Assembly: GCA_945877965.1 (NCBI GenBank)
Contig: CAMCTH010000024.1
Coordinates: forward strand, 1 to 16,175
Source of the DNA: Planctomicrobium piriforme
GTDB lineage: Bacteria > Planctomycetota > Planctomycetia > Pirellulales > PNKZ01
Length of the DNA stretch: 16,175 nt
Reading direction: 5' to 3'
Numbering within the stretch: the first letter of the stretch is position 1; every line of letters begins with the position of its first letter. A program made the position numbers and the translations under genes. Under the pieces are notes generated by a model. That model worked only from the letters and a program-made list of their open reading frames with translations, made no database searches and was not told where the DNA came from. Shown piece by piece: positions 8,401-13,811 of the stretch.

Positions 8401-8987
8401 AGGCCGATGTTGCGCAACGTTTGCACGAGCAGCCAGGCCGAATCGCGGCACGAACCGCGAGCGCGGCCGAGCGTCTCTTCGCACGTCTGCACGCCCGGCT
8501 CCATGCGGACGACGTACTCGACGCGGCTATGGACGATGCGGTTGACTTCGACCAGGAAGTCGACGGTCCGCTTCTTCTCGCGCGGGATCGTCGTGAGGAA
8601 CTCGGCGAAGTGCGGGCCGACCGGATCGAGCGCCAGATAAGGACGAAGCTGATCGGCGAGTTGCGGATCGTAGGCGAACGGCGTCTCTTCGGCCGTCGAC
8701 TCCAGGAAGAAGTCGAACGGGTTGATGACCGTCAGCTCGGCGATTAGATCGATCTCGAGCACGAAGCGATCGGCCTTCTCCGGAAAGACGAGCCGAGCGA
8801 GGAAATTGCCGTGCGGGTCTTGCTGCCAATTCAGGAAGTGCCCTTCGGGCTGCACCTTCAGCGAGTACGCCAAGATGGGCGTCCGCGAGTGCGGAGCCGG
8901 ACGGAGGCGAACGACTTGGGGGAAGATCTGGATCGGCCGGTCGTAACGATAGGCCGTCTTATGATGCAGCGCGACGCGAATGGACAT
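5424..8987 (-). CDS. Transglutaminase fused to DUF2126 putative amidoligase (1187 aa)
   Basis: Residues 1-90 are the bacterial transglutaminase N-terminal beta region, and about 140-250 the catalytic core with an intact triad: Cys180 in GSCRDSAW, His229 in LHAWAEVY and Asp245 in GLDATSG. Residues about 300-1170 are DUF2126 (COG4196; listed in Pfam as a putative amidoligase): LTMGGEPTFVSIDD (327-340), YGQGKWYPGEPLPRWSLSCYW (378-398), DGRHTGTGGGNHIVLGG (788-804) and ELRGFEMPPHARM (918-930). The Gly/Asn-rich stretch at about 583-604 looks like a flexible linker or insertion. The family is expected to combine amide-bond formation with transglutaminase-like amide transfer or cleavage, but no member's reaction is known to me. 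No signal peptide is seen. The start is ATG at 8987 with only a weak ribosome site. It probably heads the run that continues with ATP-grasp/alpha-E and the small transglutaminase; the 196-nt gap leaves one transcript uncertain. Confidence 0.92.
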   Translation of the reverse strand: MSIRVALHHKTAYRYDRPIQIFPQVVRLRPAPHSRTPILAYSLKVQPEGHFLNWQQDPHGNFLARLVFPEKADRFVLEIDLIAELTVINPFDFFLESTAEETPFAYDPQLADQLRPYLALDPVGPHFAEFLTTIPREKKRTVDFLVEVNRIVHSRVEYVVRMEPGVQTCEETLGRARGSCRDSAWLLVQTLRNIGLAARFVSGYLIQLKADQKSLDGPSGTEVDFTDLHAWAEVYLPGAGWVGLDATSGLFAGEGHIPLAATPDPASAAPVTGGVEECESTFDFEMTVTRIHEDPRVTKPYTDEQWTVIESLGHKVDEVLKAGDVRLTMGGEPTFVSIDDMDGAEWNTAALGPLKRKLSGELIKRLGDKFAFGPLYHYGQGKWYPGEPLPRWSLSCYWRKDGEAIWKNPDLIANDEQNFGHDDPQAKAFIEELAERLEVGAEHAIPAFEDAFYYIWKERKLPTNVDPLDSKLSDKVERTRLARIFEQGLNKTVGYALPLCRDHNVEGPRWRSGKWFLRQEHMFLLPGDSAMGFRLPLDSLPWVAPKDLPHLTAVDPFAERGGLPLRDDLPGANPWKKAYEASRNGNGYDSNGHGTNGDGYHGYIGDAFLERELSRGKLGPVGTMIRTQFGGGVVGGDDQAETAIALREQMTHDRLANLRPPAYEIPTPYDVPQMGESAKLVVRTALCVEARQGKLHVFMPPLAHVEDYLELVRQLEETAAHLNSPIVIEGYLPPYDPRLTYLRVTPDPGVIEVNLQPAESWEELTTNTVTLYEEARLTRLGTEKFMLDGRHTGTGGGNHIVLGGAKPSDSPMLRRPDLLRSLVGYWNNHPSLSYLFSGMFIGPTSQAPRADEARHEAVYELETAFQQLPAAEYCPPWLTDRLFRHLLIDLTGNTHRAEFCIDKMFSPDSSTGRLGLLELRGFEMPPHARMSLTQQLLLRALIAKFWNEPYQQDLVRWHTGLHDKFMLPHFIGEDFSDVIDDLNTAGFDFKQDWFDSHFEFRFPACGRVVKRGVELELRQAIEPWHVLGEETTAQGTSRYVDSSVERVQVKVKGLTDTRHIVCCNGRRVPLHPTGVLGEYVAGVRFRAWQPPSCLHPTIGVHAPLTFDLVDTWSNRSLGGCQWHVSHPGGMSHETFPINAYAAESRRNARFFPHGHTGGRFEIPPAETNADYPMTLDLRRAVKAAPLG

Positions 8988-9100
8988 GGCAAAACAGTTC
9001 CGAAATGGGCGGGAGAAGATCGTCGTGAGATCGGCGACTTCGGCCTAGGTAGTTCAGATAAAAATTGCGGGTCAGCAAAACCGGTGCGATCAGGAGGTTG

Positions 9101-9233
9101 GTTTGGTCCCCTCGCCCCGGTACGCCGGGGAGAGGGTTAGGGTGAGGGGTTTCTGTTTTCGATATCAAGTTGGAAATTGCAAAGCCCCTCACCCCCGGCC
9201 CCTCTCCCCCTACGGGGGCGAGGGGAGCCAAAC
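9101..9233. repeat. BIME/REP-like inverted pair of G/C-rich palindromes
   Basis: The gap between the phosphofructokinase stop and the DUF2126 start holds two related arms in opposite orientation, 9101-9152 and 9181-9233, matching over about 50 bp with few differences and separated by a 28-nt A/T-richer centre. Each arm has its own hairpin: CCCCGG-TACG-CCGGGG (9115-9130) and CCCCC-TAC-GGGGG (9206-9218). Blocks such as CCCCTCGCCCC and GGGTGAGGGG are typical of dispersed extragenic palindromes. It may stop transcription or protect the phosphofructokinase mRNA, but no T-tract follows, so a repeat is the safer reading. The remainder of the gap (8988-9100) holds no gene and no convincing promoter. 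Confidence 0.75.
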
Positions 9234-9243
9234 CCAATCACGC

Positions 9244-10572
9244 TTAACAAAATCGGTGCGGCTGGCCCGTCGCTTCTAGGACGGAGAGCCACAAGTCGCC
9301 GTCGGGACAGACCTGATTGCGCCGACTTACGGCCAGCGCCATCGGAATGTGTACGAAGCGTCCGTGCCAACGTCCCACTACCATTTCGGTCCGCCCGGCC
9401 ATCGCGGCATGCACGGCGTTGTGAGCCAGTCGCAGACAGTAGACGCTGTCGTACGGGTTGGCCGGAACGCTGCGAATGACGTAGCTGGGATCAATGTATT
9501 TGAGGTTCAACTCCACGTTATGCGCGGCAAAGTCTTCGGCGATTTTGTGCCGCAAGAAGATGCCGACGTCGACGAGTTTGGCATTGCCCGAGGCGTCGGT
9601 GCCGTGCGAGCCTTCGGCGCAAATATCTTGCCCGGCCCCTTCGGCGGCGACGACCACGGCATGGCCCCGCTCGACGACTCGCTTCCGCAGGCAAGCCAAG
9701 AACCCGCCGGGCCCTTCGAGTTTGAACGGCACTTCGGGGATGAGCACGTAGTTGGCGTCGTTCTTCGCCATGGCGGCATAGCAGGCGATGAAGCCCGAGT
9801 GCCTGCCCATCAGCTTGACTAGGCCAACGCCGTTCGGGGCCGCCTTCGCTTCGACGTGGGCCGCGGTGATCGACTCGACCGCCGAGGAGAACGCCGTTTG
9901 AAATCCGAAGCTCTGATCGATGTACGGAATGTCGTTGTCGATCGTCTTGGGGATGCCGACGACCGCGATCTTCGCCGAACGCTCGGCAACTTCAGCAGCG
10001 ATCTTCATCGCGCCGCGGAGGCTGCCGTCGCCGCCGATGACGAACAGGATGTTGACGTTCATCCGCTCCAGGCAATCGACGATCTCGCCGACGTCTTGCT
10101 GCCCGCGCGACGTGCCGAGGATCGTGCCGCCGTCTTCGTTAATGCTGCTCACGCTCTCGGGCGTGAGGTCGATGACGCTCCGGCCATGGCGGGCGATGAA
10201 ACCTTGGTAACCGTTGCGGAAGCCGTAGATTCGTTTGACGTTGTAATGGAAGGTTAGTTCCATCACCAAGCCGCGGATGACGTCGTTCAGCCCGGGACAG
10301 AGCCCGCCGCAGGTGACGATGCCGACGCGGGTCTTCGAGGCGTCGAAGAAAATTTTCTTGCGCGGACCGGCCGGTTCGAAGCCCGGTAGTTGGTCGATCG
10401 GCCCGCTGCGGGCGGCGATCATGGCGGCCGTGTCGTCGAACAGGACGCGATCGTTCTCGTCGACGTAATGCTCGGTCGTGCGGCGCTCTTCCAACAGCGG
10501 CCGCAGCGGCGAGTCCAAACGACAAGGCCCGAGCGTTTTGACCGTCAGTTCGTGACCTTCCATCATCATCAT
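9244..10572 (-). CDS. 6-phosphofructokinase, predicted ATP-dependent, plant/trypanosomatid-like class (442 aa)
   Basis: Phosphorylates fructose 6-phosphate to fructose 1,6-bisphosphate in cytoplasmic glycolysis. The N-terminal 80 residues are an extension seen in longer PFKs. The core starts at VGIVTCGGLCPGLNDVIRG (83-101), followed by YGFRNGYQGF (116-125), GGDGS (180-184), PKTIDNDIPY (208-217) with the catalytic-base Asp212, and LMGRHSGFIA (254-263). Gly183 at the position that is Asp in pyrophosphate enzymes favours ATP as donor, while Lys209 occupies the position that is Gly in E. coli PfkA; this Gly/Lys pair is found in plant ATP-PFKs and in Trypanosoma brucei PFK, which use ATP. It starts with four consecutive ATG codons (10572-10561) and no clear ribosome site, so the exact start is uncertain by up to three residues. 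It lies 115 nt downstream of the PEP carboxylase gene on the same strand. Confidence 0.93.
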   Translation of the reverse strand: MMMMEGHELTVKTLGPCRLDSPLRPLLEERRTTEHYVDENDRVLFDDTAAMIAARSGPIDQLPGFEPAGPRKKIFFDASKTRVGIVTCGGLCPGLNDVIRGLVMELTFHYNVKRIYGFRNGYQGFIARHGRSVIDLTPESVSSINEDGGTILGTSRGQQDVGEIVDCLERMNVNILFVIGGDGSLRGAMKIAAEVAERSAKIAVVGIPKTIDNDIPYIDQSFGFQTAFSSAVESITAAHVEAKAAPNGVGLVKLMGRHSGFIACYAAMAKNDANYVLIPEVPFKLEGPGGFLACLRKRVVERGHAVVVAAEGAGQDICAEGSHGTDASGNAKLVDVGIFLRHKIAEDFAAHNVELNLKYIDPSYVIRSVPANPYDSVYCLRLAHNAVHAAMAGRTEMVVGRWHGRFVHIPMALAVSRRNQVCPDGDLWLSVLEATGQPHRFC

Positions 10573-10590
10573 GGGAGTACCGTAAAGTCA

Positions 10591-10685
10591 GAAGTCAGAA
10601 CGCAGAATGCAAAACCGCGAAGGGTGACCACCGCAGCGGCTGAAGTTGTTTCGTTTTGCATTTTGCGTTCAGCATTTTGCGTTCA
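10591..10685. repeat. Tandem 14-bp repeat with inverted partner in the ppc-pfk gap
   Basis: Immediately after the carboxylase stop there are two exact adjacent copies of GCATTTTGCGTTCA (10658-10671 and 10672-10685). The 18-bp segment at 10653-10670 is complementary, with one mismatch, to 10598-10615, so the gap can fold into a stem with a loop of about 37 nt. Next to it, GTCAGAA is repeated (10587-10600 region), giving a short heptamer tandem on the pfk side. This is a low-complexity repeat cluster. If carboxylase and kinase are one transcript, it would form a hairpin between them. Confidence 0.65.
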
Positions 10686-10687
10686 TT

Positions 10688-13519
10688 TCATCCCGTCGTA
10701 CGCATGCCCGCCGCGACGCCTTGGACCGTCAGCCGCAACAAGTCGCGCAACGGATCGACTTCCGGCGGCGGTTCGTTGCCAGCTTCGGCGCGGCGGCGCT
10801 TCAGGAACTCGATTTGAATTAGATTAAGCGGATCGATGTACGGATTGCGCGAGTCGATCGAGCTTTGGAACCACGGCGTCGAAGCCAGCAACTCTTTTTC
10901 GCCAACGACGTCGAGAATCGCTTGCCGCGACCGGTCGCGCTCGGCGGCGATCCGTTGCCACAAGCGCTTGCGAATCTCGGAGTCCTCGGTCAGTTCGGCG
11001 TAACGCTGCGCGACGTACATGTCGGCCTTCGCCAAGGCGAGGGCCGCGTTGTCGATCGTCGCCTGGAAGAACGGCCACTCGCGATACATGGTCCGGATCG
11101 TCTGCCAGGCGCGGATATCGTCGTACTTCACTTCCGTCAGCGCCGTGCCGAGACCGTACCACGCCGGAATGAGGCAGCGGTTCTGCGTCCAAGCGAAGAC
11201 CCACGGGATTGCGCGTAAGTCGTCGAGCGAGCGTTCGCCGCGACGGCGCGACGGACGCGAACCGATCGGGAGGTTTTCGATTTCGTCGATCGGCGTGACC
11301 GACGCAAAGAATTGCATAAAGCCCGGCTGGTCTACCAACTCGCGATAGGTCACGAGCGAGCGATCCGAGAGCGACTCCAAGAGTTTGCACCACTCGGGCT
11401 GGGCAACGGTCTTGCGGACCGTCGAGGCGGTGAGCGTCGCCCAGGTGACTTGTTCCAAATGGCGATAGGCGACCTGGACGTCGTCGTAGCGCTCGGCCAG
11501 CACTTCGCCTTGCTCGGTGAGTCGCAGCGAACCGTCGAGCGATTCGGACGGCAACGACAGAATGCCGCGCGCCGCCGGACCGCCCCCTCGTCCAAGCGAA
11601 CCGCCCCGGCCGTGGAAGAACGTCAGCGCGACGCCGCGCTTTTCGGCGACGACATGCAACGCCGCCTGCGCTTCGTACAAACCCCAGCAGGCCGACAAGT
11701 AGCCGCCGTCTTTGGTGCTGTCGGAGTAGCCGACCATGACGATCTGCCGGCTCCCTTGTCGCTTCAAGTATTCGGCATAGAGCGGTTCGTCGAGGATCGC
11801 GGCCAGCGTGTCGGCGGCGCGCTTCAAGTCGCCGATCTTTTCGAACAGCGGCGCGATCCGCAGATCGCTCGCCGCTTGCGGACGTCCTGCCGATTCGGCC
11901 TTCGCTTGCGCCCAACGCCAGAGCCAGAGCGGAGCCAGCACGTCGGCCGCCGAGCGGGTGAGGCTCACCACGTTCGCGCCGAGACAGTCGGGCCCGAACC
12001 GCACGGCGGCCCGTTGCATTACTTCGTACAACCGCAGCGTGTCTTGCGTCAGCGGTTGCAGCTTGTCGAACGACACGTTCGCCGCGCGGCCCAGCGAATC
12101 GACGATCGTTCGCACCCGCGTAGCGTAATCGAGCGAAGCATAGTCGGCGATAATGCCGGAGGCCGACATCACGTCGCTGAGAATCTCTTGATAGCGGCGG
12201 GCATCTTGACGAATGTCCAACCGCGTCAGGTTGAGGCCGAACGTCCGGACGAGATCGAGCCAGCGCTGCGCCTCGTTCTCGGGCGGGAGGGCCGAATCAT
12301 CGTGCCGCAGACATTCGCAGAGCGCGACGACGTCGGCCTCGAACTCCGTGCCGTTGCCATAATCGCCGGGCAATTCGGCCACTTCGACCGACGCGGCCCG
12401 CGATTGCTCCAACCGCCATTCGATCCCTTGCAGCCAGCGGCGATACGACTCGTGCGGCGCGGCGCCGGCCAACTTCGCAGTCAGCGAGGGCCATTTGTCT
12501 TGCCGCGCTTCGAGTTCCGTCCGCAACGCGATCGACGCCGGAGCCGACGTTTCGGAAATCGACAAGTAATCGCCGAGCTTGCGGCACCAACCGATGTGCA
12601 GTTCGATGGCCGCATTGCGCAAACGACAGAGCGTTTGGTTCGTGATGTCGGCCGTAACGAACGGGTTGCCGTCGCGATCGCCTCCCATCCACGACCCGAA
12701 CCGCAAGAAGCGCGGGATCTGGAAATCGTGGTCGGGGTAATGCTCGGCCAAGCCGCGCCGCAGCGCTAGGTACGCTTGGGGCACCGCTTCCCAGAGCCGC
12801 GGCATGATCGAGAGTCCACGCTCAACTTCGTCCAGCACGGTCGGCTTGACCGGCCGCAAAAACTCGGTTTGCCACAAGACGTGCAATTCGGCTCGGAGGT
12901 CGTCTTCATAGCGGGTCCGTTCACGAGGCAACAAATCATCACGGTCAAGCTCTTGCAGCGCGTGCCGCATGCGGCGGAGCTTGGCGCGGATCGCGCGCCG
13001 CTTCGCTTCGCTGGGGTGCGCAGTGAACACCAAGTCGATCGACAGATGATCGAGGGCCGTTTGCACTTCGGCCGCGGAAAGTCCTTTATCTTTGAGCTCG
13101 GCGCAGGCGGCCGAGAGCGATTCACTAAGAGGTTTGGGATGGAGCTGCAACTCGCGCTCGCGCAACACGCGGACGCGCTGCCGGTCTTCGGCGATGTTCG
13201 CCATGTCGAAGAAAATGCTGAACGCCCGGGCCACGGTGCGGGCCTGGGGCATGCTCAGTCCGGCGATCCGCTCGGAGAGCGTTCGCTCGGCTTCGGGCGA
13301 ACCGCCGCGACGATCGCGGGCCAGCAGCCGTACGGTCTCGACGAGTTCGAGGGCATCGGGCCCCGCCTGTTCGGAAATTACCTCGCCGAGCATGTCGCCC
13401 AGCATGCGGACGTCGCGGCGGAGCAGATCGTTACTAACCAAGGGAAGAGTCGCAGTTCTAAGGGTTTGGGCGCGCGTTGCCTGCGCAGAATAAGCACCCC
13501 TCCGTGAGCGACCTCCCAC
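10688..13519 (-). CDS. ppc: Phosphoenolpyruvate carboxylase (943 aa from the longest start)
   Basis: Carboxylates PEP with bicarbonate to oxaloacetate, refilling the TCA cycle; cytoplasmic, normally a homotetramer. Active-site blocks are intact: FTAHPSEAKRR (165-175) with His168, GSWMGGDRDGNP (275-286), GYSDSTKDGG (597-606), and FFHGRGGSLGRGG (634-646) with catalytic His636 and Arg638. Residues matching the E. coli aspartate-inhibitor site are Arg644, Lys831 and Arg891, but the C-terminus reads GMRTTG, with Thr941 where the usual GMRNTG has Asn. The longest start is GTG at 13519; alignment with the short N-terminus of E. coli PEPC suggests that the TTG at 13441-13439 (residue 27, LVSNDLLRRDV) may be the true start, giving 917 residues. 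Divergent from the phosphorylase gene and 115 nt upstream of phosphofructokinase. Confidence 0.96.
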   Translation of the reverse strand: MGGRSRRGAYSAQATRAQTLRTATLPLVSNDLLRRDVRMLGDMLGEVISEQAGPDALELVETVRLLARDRRGGSPEAERTLSERIAGLSMPQARTVARAFSIFFDMANIAEDRQRVRVLRERELQLHPKPLSESLSAACAELKDKGLSAAEVQTALDHLSIDLVFTAHPSEAKRRAIRAKLRRMRHALQELDRDDLLPRERTRYEDDLRAELHVLWQTEFLRPVKPTVLDEVERGLSIMPRLWEAVPQAYLALRRGLAEHYPDHDFQIPRFLRFGSWMGGDRDGNPFVTADITNQTLCRLRNAAIELHIGWCRKLGDYLSISETSAPASIALRTELEARQDKWPSLTAKLAGAAPHESYRRWLQGIEWRLEQSRAASVEVAELPGDYGNGTEFEADVVALCECLRHDDSALPPENEAQRWLDLVRTFGLNLTRLDIRQDARRYQEILSDVMSASGIIADYASLDYATRVRTIVDSLGRAANVSFDKLQPLTQDTLRLYEVMQRAAVRFGPDCLGANVVSLTRSAADVLAPLWLWRWAQAKAESAGRPQAASDLRIAPLFEKIGDLKRAADTLAAILDEPLYAEYLKRQGSRQIVMVGYSDSTKDGGYLSACWGLYEAQAALHVVAEKRGVALTFFHGRGGSLGRGGGPAARGILSLPSESLDGSLRLTEQGEVLAERYDDVQVAYRHLEQVTWATLTASTVRKTVAQPEWCKLLESLSDRSLVTYRELVDQPGFMQFFASVTPIDEIENLPIGSRPSRRRGERSLDDLRAIPWVFAWTQNRCLIPAWYGLGTALTEVKYDDIRAWQTIRTMYREWPFFQATIDNAALALAKADMYVAQRYAELTEDSEIRKRLWQRIAAERDRSRQAILDVVGEKELLASTPWFQSSIDSRNPYIDPLNLIQIEFLKRRRAEAGNEPPPEVDPLRDLLRLTVQGVAAGMRTTG

Positions 13520-13527
13520 TTATATCA
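13519..13527 (-). promoter_or_regulatory. Possible extended -10 promoter element of ppc
   Basis: The minus strand reads TGATATAAG, that is TG-n-TATAAG, a 5/6 match to TATAAT with an extended TG. Transcription would begin about 7 nt further on, near 13512, inside the longest possible reading frame. If real, the GTG at 13519 could not be the start codon, which fits the TTG start at 13441. No good -35 box lies at 17 nt. Planctomycete promoters are poorly defined, so this is tentative. Confidence 0.3.
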
Positions 13528-13811
13528 AACGGCGTGCCGCGCCGGGGACAAAATGAAGCCACGGCGGCGTAACTCGGCAAGACGACACCGTTTGCCGTCG
13601 CGCGGACCGCTGTACAAAAGCACCGTTTCTTGCCGGGCCGCAGGGTCGTGTCGCCCCTGCAAGCAGCCACTGCGCAGGAACGATGCAGTCGACCCGGCAA
13701 ACCACCCGCTTTTCGACGACGGTACGACACTTGCTCCTTCCGGCCGTTTGCTCTGCGGATTCACTTCTCCGCCCCTTCGCCCGACCGACACCCCCTCTTC
13801 GTGAGCTCCGT
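13520..13811. promoter_or_regulatory. Divergent intergenic region between ppc and phosphorylase, with multiple palindromes
   Basis: This 292-nt gap must carry the control regions of two divergent genes. It contains no supported ORF. It holds CGGCAA / TTGCCG (13575-13580 and 13592-13597), a near-direct repeat CACCGTTT..TGCCG (13586-13597 and 13621-13635), and a branched fold. In that fold the outer arms 13630-13640 and 13690-13700 (11 bp, one mismatch) enclose the hairpins GCAGGG/CCCTGC (13640-13660) and GCAG-CCA-CTGC (13663-13673). From 13730 to 13811 the plus strand is C/T-rich without a recognisable -10/-35 pair. A structured leader or operator array is possible; no known riboswitch is recognised. 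Confidence 0.45.

Noticed and set aside
6303..8747. Plus-strand open frame of 814 codons opposite the DUF2126 gene
   Set aside because: Same reasoning: antisense shadow with no recognisable domain, while the minus frame has the transglutaminase triad and DUF2126 motifs.
9076..9260. CAAAACCGGTGCG (9076-9088) and CAAAATCGGTGCG (9248-9260) flanking the palindromic element, as a possible target-site duplication
   Set aside because: The 12/13 match is not directly at the ends of the element, and one copy encodes the last residues of phosphofructokinase. Chance or local duplication cannot be told apart.
9244..10572. Calling the kinase a pyrophosphate-dependent PFK because of PKTIDND
   Set aside because: The Lys also occurs in ATP-dependent plant and trypanosomatid enzymes, and the deciding position is Gly183, not Asp.
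10591..10685. CRISPR-like repeat in the ppc-pfk gap
   Set aside because: Only two 14-bp units directly abutting, with no spacers and no cas genes.
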